Assembly (NCBI GenBank): GCA_937924145.1
Contig: CALDTJ010000514.1
Span: 1-39,303 of the forward strand
Length of the DNA stretch: 39,303 nt
Direction: 5' to 3'
DNA from: an uncultured Saprospiraceae bacterium
GTDB lineage: Bacteria; Bacteroidota; Bacteroidia; Chitinophagales; Saprospiraceae
The translations under genes and the position numbers were made by a program. Shown piece after piece: positions 16,806 to 25,212 of the stretch (position 1 is its first letter; the number at the start of each line of letters is the position of its first letter). The notes under the pieces were generated by a model. That model made no database searches, was not told where the DNA came from, and was given only the letters and a program-made list of their open reading frames with translations.

Positions 16806-18236
16806 ATGTTATTTAATTCTATAGAGTTTGCTCTTTTCTTACCGATAGTATTTGGACTTTATTGGTTTGTACTAAATAGAGATCTCAAATATCAAAATTT
16901 ACTCTTATTAGCAGCAAGTTATTTCTTTTATGGCTGGTGGGATTGGCGATTTTTATCATTAATTATTTTTAGTTCGTTGGCGGATTATCTAATTGGCATT
17001 GAATTAGGAAAAAATAAAAAACAGTCAAATCGAAAATTTTTACTATGCATTAGTATCATTATCAATCTTGGTTTTTTAGGTTTCTTTAAATACTTCAATT
17101 TTTTCTTGGATGCTTTTATCGATGCTTTTTCTTTTTTTGGAGGATCGTTTGAGGGGACTCGATTAGATATTATTCTACCAGTAGGTATTAGTTTCTATAC
17201 CTTCCAGACTTTAAGTTATTCAATAGATGTTTATAATAAAAAAATAACACCTACTAAAAATTTAATTGCCTTCTTTGCATATGTAAGTTTTTTTCCTCAA
17301 TTGGTAGCAGGCCCTATTGAACGTGCAAAAAATCTATTGCCACAATTTACGCAAAAGCGTCAATTTGATTATATGCAGGCAAAGGATGGATTACGGCAAA
17401 TATTATGGGGATTATTCAAAAAAATGGTTGTTGCTGACAATTGTGCAATATATGTCAATGATATTTTTGCCAATTATGAATTATATTCAGGGAATACATT
17501 AATCTTAGGTGGTGTATATTTTGCTTTTCAAATTTATTGTGACTTTTCTGGGTATTCAGATATTGCAATCGGGACATCAAAACTTTTTGGTTTTAATTTG
17601 ATGCAAAATTTTGCTTTCCCTTATTTCTCAAAAGACATTGCTGAATTCTGGAGGCGATGGCATATCTCTTTATCTACTTGGTTTAGAGATTATTTATATA
17701 TTCCATTAGGTGGTAGCAGAGGGGGCACTTGGATGAAGGTTAGGAATACATTTATTATCTTCATTGTAAGCGGGTTTTGGCATGGTGCTAATTGGACTTT
17801 CATTGTTTGGGGAGCATTAAATGCAATATATTTTCTTCCTTTACTATTATTAAATTTAAATAGAAAAAACTTAGAAATTACTGCAAAAGGGAAAAATCTT
17901 CCAAGTATCGGAAACGTATTAAATATGTTGCTCACCTTCGGTTTAACTGTTATTGCTTGGATATTTTTTAGAGCAGAAAACTTATCTCACGCTTTAGGTT
18001 ATTTAAATCGTATAATACTAACTATAGATTTTTCTATACCAGAATTTCTCACTAGAAATATTTATCCTTTCATAATCATTTTGATAATAATGGAATGGTT
18101 TCAGAGATCAAATGAACATGGTCTAGAAAAGTTACCTTCTTCACCTTGGATTAGATATAGTATATATTATATATGTGCATTTACTATAATTATGAATCAT
18201 AGGGTAGAACAATCTTTTGTTTACTTTCAATTTTGA
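16806..18236 (+). CDS. MBOAT O-acyltransferase (AlgI/DltB-like), copy 2
   Basis: A 476-residue polytopic protein of normal length for AlgI-type MBOATs. Blocks in order are MLFNSIEFALFLPIVF, ASYFFYGWWDWRF, FKYFNFF, SFYTFQTLSYSIDVY, FFPQLVAGPIERAKNLLPQ, FSGYSDIAIGTSKLFGF, WRRWHISLSTWFRDYLYIPL, GFWHGANW (His326, catalytic) and a C-terminal VYFQF. It keeps the canonical RDYLYIPLGGSRGG loop. It is the closest paralog of the broken copy at 1-1295 and serves as reference for that gene's reading frame. A DltD-like gene follows 1 nt after the stop. It probably moves an ACP-bound acyl group across the inner membrane to glycan; the acyl group is unknown. Confidence 0.93.
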   Translation: MLFNSIEFALFLPIVFGLYWFVLNRDLKYQNLLLLAASYFFYGWWDWRFLSLIIFSSLADYLIGIELGKNKKQSNRKFLLCISIIINLGFLGFFKYFNFFLDAFIDAFSFFGGSFEGTRLDIILPVGISFYTFQTLSYSIDVYNKKITPTKNLIAFFAYVSFFPQLVAGPIERAKNLLPQFTQKRQFDYMQAKDGLRQILWGLFKKMVVADNCAIYVNDIFANYELYSGNTLILGGVYFAFQIYCDFSGYSDIAIGTSKLFGFNLMQNFAFPYFSKDIAEFWRRWHISLSTWFRDYLYIPLGGSRGGTWMKVRNTFIIFIVSGFWHGANWTFIVWGALNAIYFLPLLLLNLNRKNLEITAKGKNLPSIGNVLNMLLTFGLTVIAWIFFRAENLSHALGYLNRIILTIDFSIPEFLTRNIYPFIIILIIMEWFQRSNEHGLEKLPSSPWIRYSIYYICAFTIIMNHRVEQSFVYFQF

Positions 18237-18237
18237 T

Positions 18238-19317
18238 ATGACTATTTTTTTAAAGAGACTCTTTTTATTTCTCCTACCTTTTATTACTATATATCTTGTA
18301 AATTATAGTCTTAAAAAAAATGATATTACAAAAAATGGAGAATATGAAAAAAAAATGGCGACAATAATCGCACAGAACCAAAATTTAAAATCAATAGCAA
18401 ATTACAATGATAGATTGTATGTAAAGCATCTAGTTGAGATAAAAAAGGTCCCAAATGTCATTTTACTAGGATCTAGTATGATGATGGAGATCAGTTCAGA
18501 AGATTGGAATGAAGAAATTTTGAATCTCTCTCTTACTACTTGCATGCTTACAGATATGTTAGGAATAATAGACCTTTTAGAGAAAAATAAAAAATTACCA
18601 AAAAAAATAGTCTTAGGTTTTTTACCAACATCATTTAACAAAAGTGTAGAACAAGGGAATAATTATAAGAGTACAAGTCTTATGAAGAATTACAAGAGTT
18701 TTTGCAAAAGACTAGGAGTAAACACTATAGTATCAAGTAATCATTTAAATTTCTTTAATCATTTAAACCCTGTAGTATTAAAGGATAGAATCAATCAATT
18801 GAGTAATCAATCAATTGAATTACCAAGTCCAACAAAAACAGAGGCTAATATCTACTTTGATGGAAGCAAGGATTTTTCTGCTGTGTATGATTTAAAAAAA
18901 ACTGAAGAGGTTATTGCAGTATCTAATCTTTCAAGCAATGATTTGCAATGGACTAAAGCTGCTACAATGGATCCTAAACTAGTAGAGATGTTTGAAAAAG
19001 CGGTTGAGTGGTTACAGGCAAAGGATGTTTCAGTCTCCATTTTTCTACTTCCAATTAATCCTATCGTTTGGAAGAATACTGTAGCGAAAGGACTAAAAGA
19101 AAAATACGAGACTCCTGAAAATTATCTAAAATCTTTTGCCCAAAAACAAGGCATTTTTGTTTTTGGAACGTTCAATCCAGCAGGATATACTATAGCAGAT
19201 TATTTTGATGATAAACATCTCAAATTACCTGTGATAAAAGGCATCATTGACAAACAAATGCCTTTGTATAAAAGTCAGGTCACCAATCAGCAAAGTATAG
19301 ATTATCAAAAAAATTAG
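18238..19317 (+). CDS. DltD/SGNH-like membrane-anchored protein, partner of MBOAT copy 2
   Basis: A 359-residue protein with one N-terminal membrane segment (about residues 3-22) and a large soluble part. Block I is ILLGSSMMME (Gly78-Ser79-Ser80), the GSS form known from DltD, not the GDS form of the partners at 1300, 21990 and 26691. The C-terminal FDDKHLKLP supplies DxxH (Asp324/His327). The ORF is open from 18217, inside the MBOAT gene; the ATG at 18238, 1 nt after the MBOAT stop, is preferred. The direct coupling suggests a stable pair in which this protein completes acyl transfer outside the membrane. It is longer than the other partners by about 70 residues. Confidence 0.75.
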   Translation: MTIFLKRLFLFLLPFITIYLVNYSLKKNDITKNGEYEKKMATIIAQNQNLKSIANYNDRLYVKHLVEIKKVPNVILLGSSMMMEISSEDWNEEILNLSLTTCMLTDMLGIIDLLEKNKKLPKKIVLGFLPTSFNKSVEQGNNYKSTSLMKNYKSFCKRLGVNTIVSSNHLNFFNHLNPVVLKDRINQLSNQSIELPSPTKTEANIYFDGSKDFSAVYDLKKTEEVIAVSNLSSNDLQWTKAATMDPKLVEMFEKAVEWLQAKDVSVSIFLLPINPIVWKNTVAKGLKEKYETPENYLKSFAQKQGIFVFGTFNPAGYTIADYFDDKHLKLPVIKGIIDKQMPLYKSQVTNQQSIDYQKN

Positions 19318-19324
19318 CAACAAA

Positions 19325-20299
19325 ATGACACCATTAGCAAATTATACCAATGTGCATTTAGATTCTAATTCCGCTTATTCTTTCGATGCATTAACAGAAA
19401 CAGATTATTTGTTGGAGCTTTTTAAATGCTTAAAAGAAAAGCTAGGATCAGATTTTAATAGCTATGATTTCTATATTTTTTCAGCGCACACCATTAATGA
19501 TGCAGTCCCTGCGTCAAAGCACGTAAAAGGTGATAAAAAAATATTGTTCTTCTTTTCAGATGAACATGGTAGTTATACGCCAGATTTGAATGATGATTAT
19601 TTATTAATCTTCAAATCTTCTATGAAACATACAAGTGTTTACCCTAAAAATGACACTTTATATCCATTTCCGATTGGCTATGTGACAGGCGTCAAACAAT
19701 ATGATCAAAAGAAGTATGTAGAGCGCACCAATAATGTTTTCTATTCTGGCAATTTGAGCAATCCAAGAATTCCTATTTATAAAAATTTATTAGGATTGAC
19801 TTTTATACCTGATTGGGTATTCAAATCTTTTTTCTATTTTTTCAAGAAGCAGACAGTTAATTTTTTAGGGAGTGATTTCTCTAATTACTTCAAAGATTCC
19901 TATATCAAATTCACGACAGGTTATGGCAAGGGCCTTTCGAAGGAAGATTATTCAAAAATGTTGGGTAATTCAAAAATAGTACTTTGTCCAAAAGGGTTTA
20001 TCAATAATGAGACTTTTCGAATGTATGAAGGGCTTCGATGCGGATGCATTATCATTACTGAAAAACTACCCGACCACGAATTTTATGTCAATGCACCAGT
20101 CTATGAAGTGAAGAATTGGAAAGAGGGTTTGGCATTGGTCAAAACACTTTTAGCTAAATCTGAAGAAGAATTAGAAACCTTGAGAGAAAAAATGATTAAA
20201 GGTTGGGCAGAAAACATGTCTGAAGCTGCGTTGAGTGAATATGTGATAGATAAAATTAGAATAAAGATTATCTCTTCTCCAACGCAAATAATAGCTTAA
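19325..20299 (+). CDS. Exostosin-like (GT47-type) glycosyltransferase
   Basis: A 324-residue cytoplasmic-looking protein without membrane segments. The C-terminal half has the exostosin-type block SKIVLCPKGFINNETFRMYE followed by LRCGCIIITEKLPDHEF, which corresponds to the donor-binding part of GT47 enzymes; a GNLSNPR block lies earlier at the usual place (FYSGN). The N-terminal half (FYIFSAHTIN, then ILFFFSDEHGSY) also fits the family. It ends the first uninterrupted run of genes: a 215-nt gap with no visible terminator follows before the next MBOAT. The acceptor and sugar are unknown. Confidence 0.75.
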   Translation: MTPLANYTNVHLDSNSAYSFDALTETDYLLELFKCLKEKLGSDFNSYDFYIFSAHTINDAVPASKHVKGDKKILFFFSDEHGSYTPDLNDDYLLIFKSSMKHTSVYPKNDTLYPFPIGYVTGVKQYDQKKYVERTNNVFYSGNLSNPRIPIYKNLLGLTFIPDWVFKSFFYFFKKQTVNFLGSDFSNYFKDSYIKFTTGYGKGLSKEDYSKMLGNSKIVLCPKGFINNETFRMYEGLRCGCIIITEKLPDHEFYVNAPVYEVKNWKEGLALVKTLLAKSEEELETLREKMIKGWAENMSEAALSEYVIDKIRIKIISSPTQIIA

Positions 20300-20514
20300 A
20301 AGAAACCTGATGAGGATTGTCTAATTACCAAAATACAATTCCTTTAAATAAAAGTAACTTAACTTAACCAAAGACGTTATTAAAAAGTTAAGATTATTAA
20401 TTTTATTAAATAATGAATTCGTTCCTAAGTTATGGAATATTAATCGAGTTTAAAAATTAATTATAGATAAAAAACTTCATAACGCAATAAAGACTAAAAG
20501 GTCGAAGCATTACC

Positions 20515-21990
20515 ATGTTATTTAATTCCATTGAATTTATTATATTTTTCCATCTTATTTTTGCAGTTTATTGGTTACTAAAAAACAACTACAAACAGCA
20601 GAATGTACTTCTATTTCTAGCAAGCTATTTCTTCTATGGCTGGTGGAGTTGGAAATTTTCCTTTTTGATTTTTTTTAGTTCAATTGTTGATTATACGCTA
20701 GGTCTATTAATCTATAAAACAGAAGATCGTAAGATAAAAAAACGGTATTTACTAGTCAGTTTTTTGATAAATTTTGGGATTTTAGGCTTTTTTAAATATT
20801 TTAATTTTTTTATATCCGAAGCTATAAGTTTAATTAATCTCCTTGGTTTTCAGGCAAACTACACTTCCCTCTCTCTAATTCTTCCAATAGGAATCAGTTT
20901 CTATACCTTCCAAACCTTAAGTTATACAATAGATATATATAAAGGACATATAAAACCCACGAATGACTTTCTAGCCTTTTCAACCTTTGTCTGTTTTTTT
21001 CCTCAAATAGTAGCAGGGCCAGTTGAAAGAGCCAGCAATTTATTACCTCAATTCTTCAGAGAACGCCATCTAAAATATGAAGAAGCAAAAGAAGGATGTC
21101 AACAAATCTTATGGGGTTTTTTTAAAAAAATTGCCATTGCTGATAGCTGTGCATTGTTTGTCAATGATATTTTTGGTTATCATAACTATGATGAAGTAAG
21201 TGGAATTATTTTAATTATAGGTGGAATTCTTTTTGCAATTCAAATCTATGCAGATTTTTCTGGATATTCGGATATAGCTATTGGAGTTGCTAAGTTATTC
21301 GGCTTTCAACTAATGCAAAATTTCAACTTCCCTTATTACGCAACTTCTACAACAGAAATTTGGCGAAAGTGGCATATAAGTATCTCTTCTTGGTTTAGAG
21401 ATTACTTGAATAAGCCTCTATTTTTTTATTTTCGACATTGGGGCAATTATAGTTTAGTTATTCCCTTGATATTGACGTTTACTATCATAGGGTTCTGGCA
21501 CGGTGCCAATTGGACTTTTATTGTTTATGGTTTGATCCATGGAATCGTTATGTCCATAGAGGTATTGTCAAAAAAAACACGCAAAAAAATACGAAAGAAA
21601 ATACCTAAGTGGCTAAACAGTGGCGTGGGGTGGTTGATTACCATGTTTGTTTGGGTATTTACCGTTATTATTTTTAGAGCAGAAAATATGACACTTGCAG
21701 TTTCCTATCTAGTCAATATCGTAGATAATCTATTTTTTATAGACATAGACCAATTTGTAGGTCGAGGTATTTTTACAGCTGTTAATATCAATCCACAGAA
21801 AGGTGTTGCACTTACAACCCTAATAGTACTAATGTTTTTCATTGAATGGCTAAACAGAAAACACACTTTTGGATTCAAAAAGAGTTCAAATTTAGCAGTT
21901 GTAAATTGGACAGCTTACTATGCTTTGATAATAACACTTTTCTTTTTTGGGGAATTTAATCAACAAGAATTTATTTATTTCCACTTTTAA
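20515..21990 (+). CDS. MBOAT O-acyltransferase, copy 3 (NKPLFFYF subtype)
   Basis: A 491-residue polytopic MBOAT. Shared blocks are MLFNSIEFIIFF, SYFFYGWWSWKF, SFYTFQTLSYTIDIY, FFPQIVAGPVERASNLLPQ, YADFSGYSDIAIGVAKLFGF, GFWHGANW (His329) and a C-terminal IYFHF. In place of the canonical RDYLYIPLGG loop it has RDYLNKPLFFYFRHWG, and WRRWH is WRKWH. It shares this feature only with the copy at 25213, to which the central 140 residues are almost identical. The SGNH partner overlaps its stop by one base (TAATG). The altered loop may mark a different acyl group or a different acceptor. A 215-nt gap upstream could hold a promoter, but I see no convincing box. Confidence 0.92.
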   Translation: MLFNSIEFIIFFHLIFAVYWLLKNNYKQQNVLLFLASYFFYGWWSWKFSFLIFFSSIVDYTLGLLIYKTEDRKIKKRYLLVSFLINFGILGFFKYFNFFISEAISLINLLGFQANYTSLSLILPIGISFYTFQTLSYTIDIYKGHIKPTNDFLAFSTFVCFFPQIVAGPVERASNLLPQFFRERHLKYEEAKEGCQQILWGFFKKIAIADSCALFVNDIFGYHNYDEVSGIILIIGGILFAIQIYADFSGYSDIAIGVAKLFGFQLMQNFNFPYYATSTTEIWRKWHISISSWFRDYLNKPLFFYFRHWGNYSLVIPLILTFTIIGFWHGANWTFIVYGLIHGIVMSIEVLSKKTRKKIRKKIPKWLNSGVGWLITMFVWVFTVIIFRAENMTLAVSYLVNIVDNLFFIDIDQFVGRGIFTAVNINPQKGVALTTLIVLMFFIEWLNRKHTFGFKKSSNLAVVNWTAYYALIITLFFFGEFNQQEFIYFHF

Positions 21991-22847
21991 TGAAACGATT
22001 AATATCAAAATATCTTCTTTTTTTAAGTATTGGCTTTTTAGTACTCTGTGGTATTTGTGGAGGTATCATGAAATATCCAAATGTATTTGATGCAGGATAT
22101 TTTAACCGCTGGTTTAGCACCTATCAAGTTATTTCCAGGAGTAATCATAATATAGATTCAGATACACTTTATTTGGGGGATAGTGTAGCTGGTCAAATTT
22201 ACCGTCCAGAAGAAAGAAAAAATTACTTGGCTTATACCGCTGCTATTTTGATGCCAGGGTATTATATGCTTGCTGCAAATGCAATCAAATCAAATCCTAA
22301 TATCAAAAGTATTGTACTAATCTCAGGCCCATTGACGATAGGTTATGAATTCGAACAATATACTACCTATTCCTATTTCATCAAGCCATTTTATTTAAAA
22401 AAGAATTTCCTTTATTTTACTAAGAATTTACAATCAAAAATTGATCAATATACCTATTCTAGTTTTTTCCAATACCCTATTGTTAAATTGGCACCATTTT
22501 CTGACATAGATTGTAGTAAAGATGGCACACCAAATAACAATTATATGCTTTCCGATATATCATTAGAATATTTAATAAAATTACAACAACTCTGTAAGGA
22601 AAATAATATTGAATTGCGACTATTATCTGCCCCAATTATGGATACCTATATTTCAAAAACAAATGATTGGCAACATCTAAGACAACAAATTAAGAAAGAA
22701 GGGCTCGAAAACTTATTCAAGGGTTTTTTTGAGAGCATAAAATATTTAGAAGAAGAGAGTTTTATAGACGGATTCCATATAGAAACTAAGTACATTAACG
22801 AGTCTAAAGCCCATTTAAAAAAACATCTACAGATTGCAACTAAATAA
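21990..22847 (+). CDS. SGNH-like membrane-anchored partner of MBOAT copy 3
   Basis: A 285-residue protein with an N-terminal membrane segment (about residues 8-27) and a soluble domain. YLGDSVAGQIY gives the SGNH nucleophile (Ser65), and SFIDGFHIETKY near the C-terminus gives Asp260/His263. It is homologous along its whole length to the proteins at 1300 and 26691 (shared blocks such as LGDS, PGYYMLAANAIKSNPN, KLAPFSDID). The start overlaps the MBOAT stop by one base. It probably acts with that MBOAT to finish acyl transfer outside the membrane; the reaction itself is inferred from DltD and AlgX-type systems. Confidence 0.77.
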   Translation: MKRLISKYLLFLSIGFLVLCGICGGIMKYPNVFDAGYFNRWFSTYQVISRSNHNIDSDTLYLGDSVAGQIYRPEERKNYLAYTAAILMPGYYMLAANAIKSNPNIKSIVLISGPLTIGYEFEQYTTYSYFIKPFYLKKNFLYFTKNLQSKIDQYTYSSFFQYPIVKLAPFSDIDCSKDGTPNNNYMLSDISLEYLIKLQQLCKENNIELRLLSAPIMDTYISKTNDWQHLRQQIKKEGLENLFKGFFESIKYLEEESFIDGFHIETKYINESKAHLKKHLQIATK

Positions 22848-22887
22848 GTTTGTCTTTTACAAAATGTTGCTATAAAAGAAAGAAATA

Positions 22888-24639
22888 ATGATACTACCTA
22901 CATTTCAAAAACTAAAGAAAAATTTAAAAAAGAAAGATAATGCTCCCAAAAAGCAATTAAAATTAGCCATCCTTGGCGATAGTGCCACTCAATTGGTAGG
23001 TACTGCCATTAGAGGCTACGGGCTAGAAAAGGGATTTGATATCGAAATCTACGAGTCAGATTATGATAGAATTGAGCCAGAAATAATTGATCCTACTTCT
23101 GGTTTATATACATTTCAGCCCGATATAATTCTGCTTTTTCATTCTACAGAAAAATTACAAATCAATTTTCTAAAACAAAAAGCAGAGCGAAAAAGTAGTT
23201 TTGCGATTGAGCATTTGGCATCAATCGAGCAATATCTAGCGATATTAAATGAGCGGCTTACCGCAAAAGTAATCCTCTCGAATTATCCTGTACAACCAGA
23301 CGAGGTATTTGGAAATTTTGCTTTAAAAACAGCAAGTAGTTTCAGATATCAATTAGCAAAAATCAATTATAACCTCCTTGAATTAAGTCAAGACAAAGGC
23401 AATGTATTTTTATTAGACTTAGAGGCATTGCAAAGTTATGTTGGGTATCAAAATCGAATAGATCAACGGTTCTATACTCAAGCATCGTTAGTACTTTCTC
23501 TAGATTTTCTGCCTGTTTTTGCAGCTCGTATTATGGACATTATAGGAGCAATAACAGGTGCTGCTTTAAGGAAATGTTTAATTTTAGACTTAGATAATAC
23601 GACTTGGGGAGGAATTATTGGAGATGATGGTGTGGATAAGATTCTAGTAGGAAATATTAAAGGTGGAAAACCTTTTACCCAATTGCAAAAATGGGCAAAA
23701 GAGTTAAAGAAAAGAGGTATTATTTTGTGTATTTGTAGTAAAAATACAGAATCTGTTGCCAAAGTGCCTTTTGAAAAGCATCCAGAAATGGTACTAAGAT
23801 TAGAAGATATATCTGTTTTTGTAGCCAATTGGGAAAATAAAGCAGATAATATCCGGCATATACAATCTGTTCTTAACATTGGCTTTGACTCTATGGTATT
23901 TGTAGACGATAACCCAATGGAAAGAGATTTGGTAAGAAGTGAGCTACCTTCCGTAACAGTACCAGAATTACCAAAAGATCCAGCATCTTATATGGCTTAT
24001 TTAAGAGGATTAAATCTTTTTGAAACCGCAACCGTTTCTGCGGAAGATGCCAGTCGAACTAAGAAGTACCAAGAAGAGGCCAAGCGAGTAAGTTCCAAAA
24101 TGCAATTTAAGTCGATTGATACCTATTTGGAAAGTCTGGAAATGGTAGCAGACATTCAATCCTTCAATCCTTTTTCTATTCCTAGAATCGCTCAATTAAC
24201 CCAACGTTCTAACCAGTTTAATCTTAGGACAGTAAGGTATACGGAGGATCAAGTTAAAGCAATCATTGAATCCTCTAGTCATACTTCTCTCCAAATAAGG
24301 TTATTAGACAAATTTGGAGATTATGGCATTATAAGTTTGATAATTGGAGAAATTCAAGATAATGAACGACTATTTATCGATTCTTGGATTATGAGTTGCA
24401 GAGTATTAAAGAGAGGAGTGGAACAATTGGTGTTAGATCAAATTGTAGCATTAGCCAAGGAAAAACAACTCAAAATGGTAGTTGGGGAATATTTACCGAC
24501 TCCAAAGAATAAACTAGTTGAAGAGCATTACAAGAACCTTGGTTTCCAACAAAATGGACAATTATGGGAATTAGAAGTTACTAGTTATACGCCCAATTCT
24601 AAACATATAGCTATTCTAGAAAATGAAATTAATAGTTAG
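22888..24639 (+). CDS. FkbH-like HAD-IIIC protein, second copy
   Basis: A 583-residue protein with the same three-part layout as the copy at 8822: an N-terminal SGNH-like part with LAILGDSATQ (Ser32 kept), the HAD-IIIC domain with LDLDNTTWGGIIGDDG (Asp234, Asp236), CICSKNT and FVDDNPMERD, and a C-terminal GNAT-like part (FGDYGIISLI, WIMSCRVLKRGVE). The family loads a glyceryl or related unit from a phosphorylated donor onto an ACP thiol. It follows MBOAT pair 3 by 40 nt, and an ACP gene lies 116 nt downstream. The N-terminal halves of the two copies differ far more than the HAD domains, so the copies probably recognise different ACPs or products. Confidence 0.85.
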   Translation: MILPTFQKLKKNLKKKDNAPKKQLKLAILGDSATQLVGTAIRGYGLEKGFDIEIYESDYDRIEPEIIDPTSGLYTFQPDIILLFHSTEKLQINFLKQKAERKSSFAIEHLASIEQYLAILNERLTAKVILSNYPVQPDEVFGNFALKTASSFRYQLAKINYNLLELSQDKGNVFLLDLEALQSYVGYQNRIDQRFYTQASLVLSLDFLPVFAARIMDIIGAITGAALRKCLILDLDNTTWGGIIGDDGVDKILVGNIKGGKPFTQLQKWAKELKKRGIILCICSKNTESVAKVPFEKHPEMVLRLEDISVFVANWENKADNIRHIQSVLNIGFDSMVFVDDNPMERDLVRSELPSVTVPELPKDPASYMAYLRGLNLFETATVSAEDASRTKKYQEEAKRVSSKMQFKSIDTYLESLEMVADIQSFNPFSIPRIAQLTQRSNQFNLRTVRYTEDQVKAIIESSSHTSLQIRLLDKFGDYGIISLIIGEIQDNERLFIDSWIMSCRVLKRGVEQLVLDQIVALAKEKQLKMVVGEYLPTPKNKLVEEHYKNLGFQQNGQLWELEVTSYTPNSKHIAILENEINS

Positions 24640-24672
24640 GCATTATACGCATTAACTACTAATCCTTTTCTA

Positions 24673-24680
24673 TATTTTTG
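24673..24680 (+). promoter_or_regulatory. Possible Bacteroidota -7 promoter element upstream of ACP gene
   Basis: TATTTTTG fits the Bacteroidota -7 consensus TAnnTTTG exactly and lies about 75 nt before the ATG of the ACP gene at 24756, in the 116-nt gap after the FkbH-like gene. No TTTG is present at the expected -33 distance, so support is weak. If real, it would let the ACP be transcribed apart from the upstream genes. Confidence 0.25.
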
Positions 24681-24755
24681 TTCATTAAGGCAAACATTCA
24701 AAATCAAAAGGTCGTATACACAAAAGATCTTTTTTTATAAAAAATAAAAATTATT

Positions 24756-25007
24756 ATGACGGTTCAAGATGTACTTAGCCAATTCAATGAAATATTTATT
24801 GATGTATTAGACGATGAAGATATTAAATTGAATCTAGAGACAACAGCAGATGATGTAGAAGAATGGGATTCTTTATCACATATTCAACTAATCGTAGCTA
24901 TCGAAAATAAATACGATATCCGATTTACGGCCTCAGAAATGGAGTCTTACAGAAATGTAGGGGAAATGTGTAATGGTATTCTAAATAAATTAGCAGCTAA
25001 AGTCTAA
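24756..25007 (+). CDS. Acyl carrier protein
   Basis: An 83-residue stand-alone ACP. The attachment region is VEEWDSLSHIQLIVAIENKY with Ser39 as the phosphopantetheine site. It is closer to the ACP at 28595 (both start MTVQDVL and share the VGEMCNG/VGQMCNG C-terminal block) than to the tandem pair at 11417/11678. It lies after the second FkbH-like gene and before a terminator at 25048, so it ends a transcription unit. Its likely job is to carry the acyl unit for the MBOAT pairs on either side. Confidence 0.9.
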   Translation: MTVQDVLSQFNEIFIDVLDDEDIKLNLETTADDVEEWDSLSHIQLIVAIENKYDIRFTASEMESYRNVGEMCNGILNKLAAKV

Positions 25008-25047
25008 CACAAACTAACTATACAAGTTTTACCTTTTTATTATCAAT

Positions 25048-25075
25048 AGACTCGATTTTATATCGAGTTTTTTTG
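25048..25075 (+). terminator. Rho-independent terminator after ACP gene
   Basis: A 7-bp perfect stem (ACTCGAT at 25050-25056, ATCGAGT at 25062-25068), extendable by a G-T and an A-T pair, with a 5-nt loop, is followed by a run of seven T. It lies 43 nt after the ACP stop and divides the acylation locus into at least two transcription units. Confidence 0.75.
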
Positions 25076-25117
25076 TTTTTCCTTGTTGCTAAGGAAAAAT
25101 GAAGAGAATAAATTTAT

Positions 25118-25147
25118 TTTGATAAAATCCTTAAATCAGTATTTTAA
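25118..25147 (+). promoter_or_regulatory. Candidate promoter for the MBOAT copy 4 operon
   Basis: TTTG at 25118-25121 is followed after 18 nt by TATTTTAA at 25140-25147, a partial match to the Bacteroidota pair TTTG / TAnnTTTG. It lies between the terminator at 25048 and the ATG at 25213, where a new promoter is expected. The -7 box lacks the final TG, so the call is tentative. Confidence 0.3.
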
Positions 25148-25212
25148 AAATCTGGTTTCTAGCAGTTTATTCAGTCTTAAATCTGCCTTGTTACTTAATC
25201 ACTATTAGTGGT

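Noticed and set aside
23478-23879. A 133-codon open frame on the minus strand
   Set aside because: It lies wholly inside the FkbH-like gene, antisense to the conserved HAD domain; its length follows from codon composition and it has no family features.
24721-24736. AAAAGATCTTTT palindrome before the ACP gene
   Set aside because: No loop, all but four bases are A/T, and likely chance.
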